DNA from: Limobrevibacterium gyesilva
GTDB taxonomy: Bacteria > Pseudomonadota > Alphaproteobacteria > Acetobacterales > Acetobacteraceae
NCBI RefSeq assembly: GCF_025989185.1
Contig: NZ_JAPDNT010000035.1
Coordinates: 1-41,181, forward strand
Direction: 5' to 3'
Length of the DNA stretch: 41,181 nucleotides
Shown here: positions 16,753-25,345 of the stretch, in pieces
How positions within the stretch are numbered: position 1 is the stretch's first letter
Layout of the letters: the number at the start of each line of letters is the position of its first letter
Program-made: the position numbers and the translations under genes
Notes under the pieces: model-generated
Databases searched by the model: none
What the model was told of the DNA's origin: nothing
The model's input: only the letters and a program-made list of their open reading frames with translations

Positions 16753-18219
16753 ATGCAGAGCAGCCCCGCCGATCCGTTCCGCGACTACGATCCAGGCCCT
16801 TATTTCTGTGAACTCGCGACGGAACGGACCGGTGATGGCGGCGCCCGGGACGTGGTGCGTGGCCGCATCGGCGCGATCGGGCTGGACGCGCTGCGCGCCA
16901 GGGCGGCCGCGGCGGAGAACGACCTGATCAATCTCGGCATCACCTTCACGGTCTATTCCGAGGCGAGCGCCATCGACCGCATCCTGCCGTTCGACTGCAT
17001 CCCGCGCATCCTCACCGCGGCGGAATGGCGCACGCTGGAAGCCGGGGTGCAGCAGCGCGTCGCCGCCCTCAACCTGTTCCTGCACGACATCTACCACCGC
17101 CGCGCCATCCTCAGGGATGGCGTGGTTCCCGCCGACCTCGTGCTGGGGAACAGCAACTACCGCCCGGAAATGGAGGCGTTCCCGGTCCGCTTCGGCACCT
17201 ACGTTCATATCTGCGGCACCGACATCGTGCGCGACGCGGAAGGGCGGTTTCTGGTGCTGGAGGACAATGCCCGCACCCCGTCCGGCGTCTCCTACGTGGT
17301 CGAGAACCGGCATTTGATGTCGCGCACGTTCCCGGACCTGATGGCCGGCGTGCGGCTGCGCCCGGTGGACGATTACGGCCGCCGCCTGCTGGAGGCGATG
17401 AGCGAGATCGCGCCCGAGGGCGTGGACAACCCGCAGGTCGTGCTGCTGAGCCCCGGCATCTACAACTCCGCCTATTTCGAGCACGTGTTCCTGGCACGCG
17501 AGATGGGCGTTCCCCTGGTCGAGGGCGCCGACCTCGTCGTGGAGGACGAGCGCGTGTGGATGCGCACCACCGGGGGGCGGCGGCCGGTGCACACCATCTA
17601 TCGCCGCATCGGCGACGATTTCCTGGACCCCACGGTGTTCCGCCCGGACAGCCTGCTGGGCGTGCCCGGCCTGATCGGGGCATGGCGGCGCGGCAACGTG
17701 ACCCTCGCCAATGCCGTTGGCACCGGCGTTGCGGATGACAAGGCGGTCTATGCCTACATGCCCCGCATCATCAAATACTATCTCGACCAGGAGGCGATCC
17801 TGCCCAACGTCGAAACCCATATCTGCCGCGAGCAGGCGGGGCTCGCCTACACGCTCGCCAACCTGGACAACCTTGTTGTCAAGCCGGTCGGCGAGTCCGG
17901 CGGCTACGGCATCACCATCGGCCCGCGCGCGACCCGTGCCGAGATCGCGGCGGCCCGGGCCGCCCTGATGGCCGATCCGTCGAACTGGATCAGCCAGCCC
18001 ATGATCGGCCTGTCGGTGGCGCCGACGCTGACCGACACCGGTATCCGCCCACGCCATCTGGACCTGCGGCCGTTCGCGGTGACCGGGAAGACCACCTGGG
18101 TGCTGCCCGGCGGGCTGTCGCGCGTGGCGCTGCGGGAGGGCAGCCTGGTGGTGAACTCGTCGCAGGGCGGAGGATCGAAGGACACCTGGGTGCTGATGGA
18201 CGAAGGGGAAGCGCCGTGA
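16753..18219 (+). CDS. Circularly permuted ATP-grasp protein (DUF404/DUF407 type)
   Basis: A 488-residue protein of the circularly permuted ATP-grasp family. Recognisable blocks are NDLINLGITFTVYSE, DCIPRILTAAEW, LNLFLHDIYHRRAI, the LEDNARTPSGVSYVVENR segment, and the late NLDNLVVKPVGESGGYGITIGP glycine-rich nucleotide loop, with DLRPFAVTG toward the end. Family members are predicted to form amide or peptide-like bonds using ATP; comparative genomics by others links them with alpha-E proteins, transglutaminase-like proteins and Anbu proteasome-like peptidases. Here the alpha-E gene follows immediately (overlapping codons), but no transglutaminase or peptidase gene is seen. The ATG at 16753 gives the family's expected N-terminus. 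Product and substrate are unknown. Confidence 0.92.
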   Translation: MQSSPADPFRDYDPGPYFCELATERTGDGGARDVVRGRIGAIGLDALRARAAAAENDLINLGITFTVYSEASAIDRILPFDCIPRILTAAEWRTLEAGVQQRVAALNLFLHDIYHRRAILRDGVVPADLVLGNSNYRPEMEAFPVRFGTYVHICGTDIVRDAEGRFLVLEDNARTPSGVSYVVENRHLMSRTFPDLMAGVRLRPVDDYGRRLLEAMSEIAPEGVDNPQVVLLSPGIYNSAYFEHVFLAREMGVPLVEGADLVVEDERVWMRTTGGRRPVHTIYRRIGDDFLDPTVFRPDSLLGVPGLIGAWRRGNVTLANAVGTGVADDKAVYAYMPRIIKYYLDQEAILPNVETHICREQAGLAYTLANLDNLVVKPVGESGGYGITIGPRATRAEIAAARAALMADPSNWISQPMIGLSVAPTLTDTGIRPRHLDLRPFAVTGKTTWVLPGGLSRVALREGSLVVNSSQGGGSKDTWVLMDEGEAP

Positions 18220-19232
18220 TGACGCGCGATACCCCGCTGCTGGCGCGCTATGCCGAGGGTCTGTTCTGGATGGCGCGCTACCTGGAGCGGGTCGAGAACC
18301 TGGCGCGGTTGGTGGACGTGACGCAGACCTTCGAGAGCCCGGGCCATGAGATCGAATCCTGGTTCGCACTGGTGCGGATCAACGCCGACGAAGCGGGGTT
18401 CGCCAAGCGCGGCCTGATCCCCACCGCGGAGTCGGTGAAATTCTTCTACCTGCTGGACCACGACAATCCGACCAGCATTCCCGCCAGCCTGGAAGCCGCG
18501 CGGACGAACGCCCGCACGCTGCGCCCGCTGATCTCGACCGAAATGTGGACGCAGCTGAACGTGTTCCACCGCGACATGACCCGGATCGCCGAGGCCGAAT
18601 TGCAGGGCGACCGGCTGTCGCGGCTGTGCGGCCGGATCAAGGAGGGTGTGCAGGCCCATACCGGCATTACCGACGGCACATTCTTCCGCGACCAGGGCTG
18701 GTTCTTCTACCAGCTCGGCCGGCTGATCGAGCGGGCGGACCAGACCACGCGCCTGCTCGACATCCGCTATCACCTGCTGATGCCCGCCGCCGGCGAGGAG
18801 CGGCGCATCGCCGAACTGACGCAATGGGGCAACGTGGTGCGCGCCGCCGCCGGCTATCACGCCTTCCGCCGGGTCGCTCCGCCCGGCTTCACGCCGGCGG
18901 ACGTGGTGGCGTTCCTGATCACCGACACGGCGTTCCCGCGCAGCGTCGGGTTGTGCGTGACCCAGATGGAGTGGTGCCTGACCCAGCTTCGCCGCCGCTA
19001 TGGCCTGCGCGGCACGGTGGCGGCGCTGGAGCGGGTGGAGGATTTGCGCGCCGGGATCGTCGGCCGCCCGGTGGAGCAGATCATCGCCGACGGGCTGCAC
19101 GAGTTTCTCGACCGCGTGCAGAGCGATCTGATCCAGCTGGCCAGCGAGATCGGCACCGCGTTCTTCCGCGACTGGCGGCCGCTGGCGGACGGGCAGGGGC
19201 AAAGCCAGAGTCAGAGCCAGACCGCGGCTTGA
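18219..19232 (+). CDS. Alpha-E domain protein (DUF403)
   Basis: A 337-residue all-helical protein of the alpha-E family. It starts with TPLLARYAEGLFWMARYLERVENLARLVDV, the family hallmark with AExLFWxGRYxERaE, and contains GWFFYQLGRLIERADQTTRLLDIRYH, an internal repeat of that motif. The alpha-E domain almost always occurs beside or fused to the circularly permuted ATP-grasp domain, and is thought to be its partner in making a small peptide-like product. A GTG at 18216 would also be possible; the ATG at 18219 shares its A with the upstream TGA stop. The C-terminal tail is Gln/Ser-rich (QGQSQSQSQ), a low-complexity end. Confidence 0.92.
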   Translation: MTRDTPLLARYAEGLFWMARYLERVENLARLVDVTQTFESPGHEIESWFALVRINADEAGFAKRGLIPTAESVKFFYLLDHDNPTSIPASLEAARTNARTLRPLISTEMWTQLNVFHRDMTRIAEAELQGDRLSRLCGRIKEGVQAHTGITDGTFFRDQGWFFYQLGRLIERADQTTRLLDIRYHLLMPAAGEERRIAELTQWGNVVRAAAGYHAFRRVAPPGFTPADVVAFLITDTAFPRSVGLCVTQMEWCLTQLRRRYGLRGTVAALERVEDLRAGIVGRPVEQIIADGLHEFLDRVQSDLIQLASEIGTAFFRDWRPLADGQGQSQSQSQTAA

Positions 19233-19260
19233 CGCGGCGCGGCTTCGTCCGCTCCATCGG

Positions 19261-19899
19261 ATGATGAACGCATCGCTGTCGTCGCTGCTCGCCTATGGTT
19301 TCGTGCTGGGCTGGTCGGTCGCCTGGCCGCCGGGCCCGATCAACGCCGAGATCGCCCGCCGCTGCCTCGCCCGCGGATTCTGGGCCGGCTACGGCCTGAT
19401 CCTCGGCGCCACCTGCGGCGACGTGATCTGGGCGCTGGTGGTGGCGCTGGGAATCGGCGTGCTGCTGCAGGGGCCGACGATGCACTTCGTGCTCGGCGTC
19501 GTCTCGGTGGCGTTGCTGCTGTTCCTCGCTTTCACCTTCCTGCGCGGCGCGTGGCGCAGCCTGGGCGGCGCATCGGCGGCCACCGCGCGCTTCGAGAGCA
19601 GCCGGGCAAGCTTCGCGCTTGGCATCACATTGGCGCTGACCAGCCCCTGGAACATCGCCTTCTGGCTGGCCGCGATCGGCCGGCCAGAAATGACGCAACT
19701 CGGCCTCGCTGCCCTGCTGGTCGTGGTTGCCGCGGTGGTCGCGGCGGTGCTGACCTGGGGCTTCGTCTGGTCCGGCATCGTGTTGGTGCTGCGCCGCACC
19801 GCCTCCGGCCGCGCCTGGGACGTGATCGTGCGGGCGCTGACGGGGTTGCTGATGCTGTATTTCGCCGCCACATCGGCGCAGCGCCTGCTGACCGGCTGA
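19261..19899 (+). CDS. LysE/RhtB-family exporter
   Basis: A 212-residue membrane protein with about six hydrophobic helices. The N-terminal GFVLGWSVAWPPGPINAEIARRCLARGFWAG is the LysE-family signature (xPGPxxxxxxxxxxxxG), and the second half mirrors it with FALGITLALTSPWNIAFWLAAIG. The family exports amino acids and small metabolites. It sits 28 bases downstream of the alpha-E gene on the same strand, which suggests, but does not prove, export of the product of the ATP-grasp/alpha-E pair. ATG codons at 19261 and 19264 are equivalent choices; no strong ribosome site is seen. Confidence 0.92.
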   Translation: MMNASLSSLLAYGFVLGWSVAWPPGPINAEIARRCLARGFWAGYGLILGATCGDVIWALVVALGIGVLLQGPTMHFVLGVVSVALLLFLAFTFLRGAWRSLGGASAATARFESSRASFALGITLALTSPWNIAFWLAAIGRPEMTQLGLAALLVVVAAVVAAVLTWGFVWSGIVLVLRRTASGRAWDVIVRALTGLLMLYFAATSAQRLLTG

Positions 19900-20090
19900 G
19901 GTGGCGGCGGGCTGCAATCGGCGGCGGCGCACACGATATCAGGCGGGAGAGGCCCGTGGAGGCCGGGGGCGCCAGCCTGCCGCTGAGTGAAGGCAACGCG
20001 CGGATGGCACGCACCAGGCGCTCCGGGCAGTGTGCGGACATGCCGGCCGTGCCCCGCATGGGCGCCCGGCCACCAGACAAGGGGACCGTC

Positions 20091-21140
20091 ATGAGCACGC
20101 TCGACGACACACGCTGGGATCTCGTCAGCCGCCGCCAGCCGGCCGACTTCCTGTATGCCGTCACCACGATGGGGATCTATTGCCGTCCGGGTTGCCCCTC
20201 GCCGCGGCCCAAGCGGCAGAACGTCACCTACTTCCTGAGCTGCGCGCAGGCCGAAGCCGAGGGGTTCCGCGCCTGCAAGCGCTGCGACCCGAAAGGCGAG
20301 CGCCGGGCGATCGCGCAGGAGGTGGTGCGCGACGCCTGCGCCTTCATCGAGGCGGAGGAGACGATCCCCTCGCTGGAGTCCTTGGCCAGGCGCTCCGGCT
20401 ATTCCCGATTCCACTTCCTGCGCCTGTTCCGCGAACATACCGGCCTCACGCCGCGCAGCTACGCCGAAGGAGTGCGCGCCCGCCGGCTGCACGCCTCCCT
20501 GGTGTCGGGCGCGCGGGTGGCCGACGCGGTGGCCGAGGCCGGCTATGGCTCCGAATCGCGAGTCTACGAGGACACCGGCAAGCTGCTGGGCATGACCCCC
20601 GGCGCGCTGCGCCGGGGCGGGGTGGGCGAGACCATCCGCACCGCGCTGGCCGACTGCCCGTTCGGGCGCCTGCTGGTAGGCGCGACGGAGACCGGCGTGT
20701 GCTTCCTCGGCTTCGCCGAGCCGGACGACGCCCTGCTGGGCGACCTGCGCCGCCGCTTCCCCAAAGCCACCATCGTCGCCGATGACGCCGCGCTGACCGG
20801 AACCGTCGAGGCTATCATCGATTTCATCGAGGAACCGAAGGCCGCCCTGTCGCTGCCGCTGGACCTGCGCGGCACTGCCTTCCAGCTGCGGGTGTGGGAG
20901 GCACTGCGCCAGATCCCGCCAGGCGAAACCCGCACCTACGCCGACCTCGCGCGCATGATCGGCAATCCCGCGGCCATCCGCGCCGTCGCCCGCTCCTGCG
21001 CCACCAACCCCGTCTCGCTCGCCGTGCCCTGCCACCGCGTCATCGGCAGCGACGGCGACCTGACCGGATACCGCTGGGGCGTCCCCCGCAAACGCACCCT
21101 CCTCGCCCGCGAACGCGCCCTCGCGACCGCCGCAGAGTAG
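20091..21140 (+). CDS. ada: Bifunctional Ada: alkyl-DNA repair methyltransferase and transcription activator
   Basis: A 349-residue three-domain Ada. The N-terminal zinc domain has Cys31, Cys35, Cys62 and Cys65 (IYCRPGC and ACKRC), matching the four ligands of E. coli Ada, of which the first accepts methyl groups from phosphotriesters. An AraC-type helix-turn-helix follows (about 85-180; LARRSGYSRFHFLRLFREHTG and AVAEAGYGSESRVYED). The C-terminal O6-alkylguanine transferase domain carries the active Cys314 in VPCHRVIG. It repairs and, once methylated, should activate its own and other repair promoters. The start follows AAGGGG six bases upstream. The 191 bases between the LysE gene and this start show no other gene and may hold its promoter. 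A long palindrome follows. Confidence 0.95.
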   Translation: MSTLDDTRWDLVSRRQPADFLYAVTTMGIYCRPGCPSPRPKRQNVTYFLSCAQAEAEGFRACKRCDPKGERRAIAQEVVRDACAFIEAEETIPSLESLARRSGYSRFHFLRLFREHTGLTPRSYAEGVRARRLHASLVSGARVADAVAEAGYGSESRVYEDTGKLLGMTPGALRRGGVGETIRTALADCPFGRLLVGATETGVCFLGFAEPDDALLGDLRRRFPKATIVADDAALTGTVEAIIDFIEEPKAALSLPLDLRGTAFQLRVWEALRQIPPGETRTYADLARMIGNPAAIRAVARSCATNPVSLAVPCHRVIGSDGDLTGYRWGVPRKRTLLARERALATAAE

Positions 21141-21273
21141 GGATGACGGCGGTTCGGAGGAGGAAAGAAAGGCCAGGGCTCTGCCCTGGACCCGCCAAGG
21201 GGCAGAAGCCCCTTGGCGGGTCCAGGGGCGGCGCCCCTGGCCTTTCTTTCCTCCTCCGCACCGCCGCCGTCCC
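21140..21273. repeat. Large nested palindrome between convergent genes (REP/BIME-like, possible bidirectional terminator)
   Basis: Two arms of about 64 bases flank a four-base centre (AGAA, 21204-21207). The inner 20 bp (21184-21203 against 21208-21227) pair perfectly. The outer part GGAGGAGGAAAGAAAGGCC (21156-21174) pairs perfectly with 21239-21257, and the ends GACGGCGG (21145-21152) and CCGCCGTC (21264-21271) pair too. Each arm also contains its own small hairpin (CCAGGGC/GCCCTGG at 21173-21187; CCAGGGGC/GCCCCTGG at 21222-21240), where the arms differ. The element fills the space between the ada stop and the convergent DUF3137 stop exactly. I recall similar dispersed palindromes in Acetobacteraceae genomes, but could not check this. 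Confidence 0.85.
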
Positions 21274-22172
21274 TATGCGCCGCGGGCGGCGGTGCGGAGG
21301 AGGGAGGCGATTTCGAAGACGATGGTGATTTGGTTGGCCAGGGATTCGAAGCGCTGGAACTGTGTCAGGGGTGGGCGTGGTGGGCCGATGTCGAAGCGGC
21401 GGTGTGTGGCGAAGGCCAGCAGCACTTCGCCGCGATCGAAGCCGATCGACACGGTGGCGCCTTCGATCAGCCCCGCGATGCGCAGCATGGCGCGGCGTGT
21501 GGCCGGGTCCAGCCGGCGTTGGGCCGTGGCCAGATTGTCGGCTTCCAGGGTGAAGACGGTGTCGAAGGTGTCGTCGCCGGTGCCGGCGGCGGTGCGGCTG
21601 GCGATGTGGGGCAGCAGGCGGAAGCGCGCGGAGGGGGTGGGGTCGGTGAAGCGCATGACGATGCCGTCCAGCCGGACCCGGGGCCGGGCCGAGGCGGGCG
21701 CGCCGGCGGGGCGTTCGGCCAGCACGCCGGCGGCGAGGTCGAATGCCAGCCCCTCGGCGCGGCCGGTCAGGCGATCTTCGAGCTGTTTGTCGTTGCAGCC
21801 CGCGAGGCCGAGGATGGCGAATGGCGCGAGCGGGAATGCGGCGCCGTCGCGGGCGTAGGTGAAGCCGAGGAAGCGTGCGAGGACTTCCAGCATGCGGCGC
21901 CGGGCAGCATCGGGGGGACGGTGCGCCATGACCCGGACGATCAGCAGGGTGGCGGCGCCCAGCAGCACGGCGGCAAGCACCGGGATGTTGTTGCCAGTGC
22001 TGCGCCAGGCATAGGCGAGGACGGCGGCGGCGAGTCCCAGGCCGCCGGCCAGCACCAGCCAGCGGTTGCGGCGTCCGGCGGCGGCCCTGGCGTCCTCGGC
22101 TGCGAGCCATGCCGCGAGTTCGCGGTCGTAGAGCTCTCGAAGGCCGGCGAGGGAGCCGCCGGCATCGGTCAT
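21273..22172 (-). CDS. DUF3137 family membrane protein
   Basis: A 299-residue protein with two adjacent hydrophobic helices (about residues 38-56 and 64-82: RWLVLAGGLGLAAAVLAYAW and IPVLAAVLLGAATLLIVRVM) and a large soluble domain. The C-terminal part, FDTVFTLEADNLATAQRRLDPATRRAMLRI followed by VSIGFDRGEVLLAFATHRRFDIG, fits the DUF3137 pattern in which a folded domain ends in a pair of aromatic/hydrophobic strands. The family has no known function. Its ATG overlaps the pyruvate kinase stop by four bases (ATGA), so it is translated with that enzyme. The coupling may be historical rather than functional. Confidence 0.82.
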   Translation of the reverse strand: MTDAGGSLAGLRELYDRELAAWLAAEDARAAAGRRNRWLVLAGGLGLAAAVLAYAWRSTGNNIPVLAAVLLGAATLLIVRVMAHRPPDAARRRMLEVLARFLGFTYARDGAAFPLAPFAILGLAGCNDKQLEDRLTGRAEGLAFDLAAGVLAERPAGAPASARPRVRLDGIVMRFTDPTPSARFRLLPHIASRTAAGTGDDTFDTVFTLEADNLATAQRRLDPATRRAMLRIAGLIEGATVSIGFDRGEVLLAFATHRRFDIGPPRPPLTQFQRFESLANQITIVFEIASLLRTAARGA

Positions 22173-23602
22173 TTGACGTGGGCAACGCGCAGCGCGTTGG
22201 TGGTTCCGGGCTGGCCGAATGGAACGCCGGCGATGACGACGACTTCGGTGTCGTGCCCGCTGAAGCCTTCCTGCAGCGAGATGCGCGTGGCCTTTGTCAC
22301 CGTCTCGGTCATCGAATGGGTTTCCGGTGTGACCACCGCGTGGACTCCCCAGACGAGGGCGAGCCGGCGCGCGGTTTCGGCCGCGGGGGTCAGGCCGATG
22401 ATGGGGGCTTCCGGGCGTTCGCGTGCAACGCGCAGCGCGGTGCTGCCGGAGGCGGTGAAGGCGCAGATGGCCGAGGCGCCGATGGTGTGCGCCACCTGGC
22501 GGGCGGCGGCGGAGATGGCGTCGGCGGCGGACCGCTCCGGCGCCGGGCGCGAGGTTTCGATGGTCTGGCGCCAGCCGGGATCCTGCTCCACGCGGGCGAC
22601 GATGCGGTCCATGATGTTGACGGCTTCGTAGGGGTATTGGCCGGCCGCGGTCTCGGCGGAGAGCATCACCGCGTCGGCGCCGTCGAACACCGCGGTGGCG
22701 ACGTCGGAGGCTTCGGCGCGGGTGGGGGCGGGGGCGCTGATCATGCTTTCCAGCATCTGGGTGGCCACCACCACCGGGCGGCCCATCTGCCGGGCGGCGC
22801 GGACGATGCGCTTCTGCGCCAGCGGCACTTCCTCGGGCGGCAGCTCCACGCCCAGGTCGCCGCGCGCGACCATGACGGCATCGGACAGGGCGAGGATGGC
22901 GTCGAGATTGTCCAGCGCCTGCGGCTTTTCCATCTTCGTCATGATCCAGGCGCGGCCGGCGGCGATGTCCTTCGCCTCGGCCACGTCCTCCGGCCGCTGG
23001 ACGAAGGACAGGCCGATATAGTCCGCGCCATGCTCCAGCGCGAAGGCGAGGTCCTCTCGGTCCTTCGGCGTCAGCGCCGGGATCGGCAGCACCATGTCCG
23101 GCACGTTCACGCCTTTGCGGTCCGACAGCGGGCCGCCGACGGTGACTTCGGTCTCCAGATGGTCGTCGCGCACGCGGACCACCCGCAGGCGCAGCTTGCC
23201 GTCGTCCAGCAGCAGCGAGGTGCCGATCGAGGCGGCGGCGATGATTTCGGGGTGCGGCAGGTTGACGCGGGTGACGTCGCCGGGGGTAGGGTTGAGGTCG
23301 AGCTGGAATTTCTGGCCGGTCTGCAGCTGCACGCGGCCGGCCTGGAAGCGGCCGACACGCAGCTTCGGCCCTTGCACGTCGGCGAGGATGCCGATGGGGC
23401 GGTCGAACTTCTCCTCGAGGTCGCGGATCATGGCGATGCGCGCGTAGTGGTCGTCGTGGCTGCCGTGGCTGAAGTTCAGGCGGAAGACGTCCGCGCCGCC
23501 CTGGAACAGGCGGGCCAGCACTTCGGGGGTGGAGCTGGCCGGGCCGAGCGTGGCGATGATCTTGGTGCGGCGGCGGCGGCGGATCTTGACGCGGGCAGAC
23601 AT
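22169..23602 (-). CDS. pyk: Pyruvate kinase
   Basis: A 477-residue pyruvate kinase that makes pyruvate and ATP from phosphoenolpyruvate. The N-terminus RRTKIIATLGPASSTPEVLARL, then FRLNFSHGSHDDH, the catalytic region WIMTKMEKPQALDNLDAI, MVARGDLGVELPPEEVPLAQKRI and the K+/Mg2+ loop MLSAETAAGQYP are all present, with a C-terminal regulatory domain. The ATG at 23602 is preferred over an upstream TTG because of the ribosome site GAGGGGA. It lies 12 bases after the glycerate kinase stop and overlaps the DUF3137 start. Beside a glycerate 2-kinase it resembles the ttuD-ttuE arrangement of tartrate/glycerate use. Confidence 0.96.
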   Translation of the reverse strand: MSARVKIRRRRRTKIIATLGPASSTPEVLARLFQGGADVFRLNFSHGSHDDHYARIAMIRDLEEKFDRPIGILADVQGPKLRVGRFQAGRVQLQTGQKFQLDLNPTPGDVTRVNLPHPEIIAAASIGTSLLLDDGKLRLRVVRVRDDHLETEVTVGGPLSDRKGVNVPDMVLPIPALTPKDREDLAFALEHGADYIGLSFVQRPEDVAEAKDIAAGRAWIMTKMEKPQALDNLDAILALSDAVMVARGDLGVELPPEEVPLAQKRIVRAARQMGRPVVVATQMLESMISAPAPTRAEASDVATAVFDGADAVMLSAETAAGQYPYEAVNIMDRIVARVEQDPGWRQTIETSRPAPERSAADAISAAARQVAHTIGASAICAFTASGSTALRVARERPEAPIIGLTPAAETARRLALVWGVHAVVTPETHSMTETVTKATRISLQEGFSGHDTEVVVIAGVPFGQPGTTNALRVAHVK

Positions 23603-23614
23603 CGGCAATTCCCC

Positions 23615-24889
23615 TCAGGCGACCAGGATGGCGCGGATATCGTTGACGTTGGTCAGCGTCGGCCCGGTGCGGACCAGGTCGCCGACGGCGTCGAACAGGC
23701 CGTAGCTGTCATGCGCGGCCAGGACGGCACGGGGGTCAAGCCCGGCGGCGCGGGCGCGGGCCAGCGTGTCGGGGGCGACGATGGCGCCGGCCGTGTCCTC
23801 GGTGCCGTCGATGCCGTCGGTGTCGCCGGCGATGGCCCAGACGTTGGGGGTGGCGGCGAGGGCGAGGGCGAGGCCCAGCAGGAACTCGGTGTTGCGGCCG
23901 CCGCGGCCGGCCGGGCCCTGGCCGATGGTCACCGTGGTCTCGCCGCCCGACAGCAGCACCGCGGGCGCGGGCAGCGGCAGGCCGTGGCCGCGGATCGAAC
24001 GGGCGATGCCGGCCATGACGGTGCCCATCTCCCGGCTTTCCCCCTCCAGCGCGTCGCCCAGGATCAGCGGGGTCAGGCCGTGGCTGCGGGCGGCGGCGGC
24101 AGTGGCCTGCAGGGCCATGGCGGGGGTGGCGATCATGCGGAATTCGGCATGGGGCAGGCTGCCGGGCTTGGGCGTCTCGTCGGCGTCCTGCGCCAGGCGG
24201 GCGGCGATAGCGGGGGAGGGGGTGATGCCGTAGCGGGCCAGCAGGGCACGGGCGTCGGCGAAGGTGGTGGGGTCGGGCACGGTGGGGCCGCTGGCGATCA
24301 CCGCGGGGTCGTCGCCGGGCACGTCGCTGATGGCGAGCGTGACCACGCGCGCCGGCGCGGCGGCGGCGGCGAGGCGGCCGCCCTTGATGCCGGACAGATG
24401 TTTCCGCACCGTGTTCATTTCGTGGATCGTGGCGCCGGAGGCGAGCAATGCCTTGTTGATCGCCTGCTTGTCCGCAAGCGCGAGCCCGGGGGCGGGCAGC
24501 GCCATCAGCGCCGAGCCGCCGCCGGAGATCAGCGCCAGCACGAGGTCGTCGGCGGTCAGTCCCTGCACGGCGTGCAGGATGAAGCGGGAAGCGGCCTCGC
24601 TGTTGGCGTCGGGCACCGGGTGGGAGGATTGCATCACCTTGATGCGCTGCGTCGGCACGGCGTGGCCGTAGCGGGTGACGACGAGGCCGGACAGGTCCGT
24701 ATCGGGCCAGGCCCGTTCCACCGCCTGCGCCATCACCGCGGCCGACTTGCCGGCACCGACCACGACGACGCGCCCGGGCGGCTTGTCCGGCAGGTGGCGG
24801 GCCAGCACCTTCAGCGGGTCGGCGGCGGCCACGGCGGCGTCGAATATTCCGCGCAAGGCCGCCCTGGCGCGCGCGTCGTCCCACTCCAT
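23615..24889 (-). CDS. Glycerate 2-kinase (MOFRL family; formerly TtuD 'hydroxypyruvate reductase')
   Basis: A 424-residue kinase with the GckA/TtuD layout. The N-terminal domain shows RVVVVGAGKSAAVMAQAVE, SSHPVPDANSEAASR and the glycine-rich ALISGGGSALMALP; the C-terminal MOFRL domain has LLSGGETTVTI, GRGGRNTEFLLGLAL and GDTDGIDGTEDTAGAI. It phosphorylates D-glycerate to 2-phosphoglycerate, which enolase turns into the substrate of the pyruvate kinase encoded next. The old name hydroxypyruvate reductase comes from early tartrate work and is probably wrong for the family. The ATG at 24887-24889 has GAGGAAAG upstream. It heads the operon and is divergent from the DUF1244 gene, 88 bases away. 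Confidence 0.93.
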   Translation of the reverse strand: MEWDDARARAALRGIFDAAVAAADPLKVLARHLPDKPPGRVVVVGAGKSAAVMAQAVERAWPDTDLSGLVVTRYGHAVPTQRIKVMQSSHPVPDANSEAASRFILHAVQGLTADDLVLALISGGGSALMALPAPGLALADKQAINKALLASGATIHEMNTVRKHLSGIKGGRLAAAAAPARVVTLAISDVPGDDPAVIASGPTVPDPTTFADARALLARYGITPSPAIAARLAQDADETPKPGSLPHAEFRMIATPAMALQATAAAARSHGLTPLILGDALEGESREMGTVMAGIARSIRGHGLPLPAPAVLLSGGETTVTIGQGPAGRGGRNTEFLLGLALALAATPNVWAIAGDTDGIDGTEDTAGAIVAPDTLARARAAGLDPRAVLAAHDSYGLFDAVGDLVRTGPTLTNVNDIRAILVA

Positions 24890-24977
24890 GCCCGTCTTTC
24901 CTCGTCCACTCGACTTGGGGGAGTATGGCGAAGCGCAGCACGCCGCGCCATGTATGGCGTGTGAACAGGAGCCCGCG

Positions 24978-25289
24978 ATGCCCGTACCCGACATGGACGA
25001 GAAGACCCGCACCGAGCTGGAAGCCGCCGCGTTCCGCCGGCTGGTGGAACATCTGCGCGAGCGCACGGACGTGCAGAACATCGACCTGATGAACCTGGCC
25101 GGGTTCTGCCGCAACTGCCTGAGCCGCTGGTATCGCGAGGCCGCCGCGGCGCAGGGGCTGGCCCTGGCCGACCCCGATGCGCGCGAGATCGTGTACGGAA
25201 TGCCGTACAAGGAATGGCAGGCGAAATACCAGAAGGAAGCCAGCGCCGAGCAGAAGGCGGCACTTGCCAGGTCGCACCCGGGTCATTGA
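24978..25289 (+). CDS. DUF1244 family protein
   Basis: A 103-residue protein with a nearly textbook DUF1244 sequence: an acidic start, AAFRRLVEHLRERTDVQNIDLMNLAGFCRNCLSRWY with its CxxC pair, then DAREIVYGMPYKEWQAKYQKEA. The two cysteines suggest metal or redox sensitivity, but the family, common in Alpha- and Gammaproteobacteria, has no established role. The ATG at 24978 follows an AGGA ribosome site. It stops 56 bases before the gapR start and the two may be co-transcribed. Confidence 0.92.
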   Translation: MPVPDMDEKTRTELEAAAFRRLVEHLRERTDVQNIDLMNLAGFCRNCLSRWYREAAAAQGLALADPDAREIVYGMPYKEWQAKYQKEASAEQKAALARSHPGH

Positions 25290-25345
25290 CCAGAGTGGTC
25301 CGCGCCGCTAAGCCCGCCGCCCCATTACGGACAAGGGAGGCGCGC

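Noticed and set aside
22109-24964. Plus-strand frame of 951 codons over the pyruvate kinase and glycerate kinase genes
   Set aside because: Antisense to enzymes with intact motifs; glycine- and aspartate-rich low-complexity shadow.
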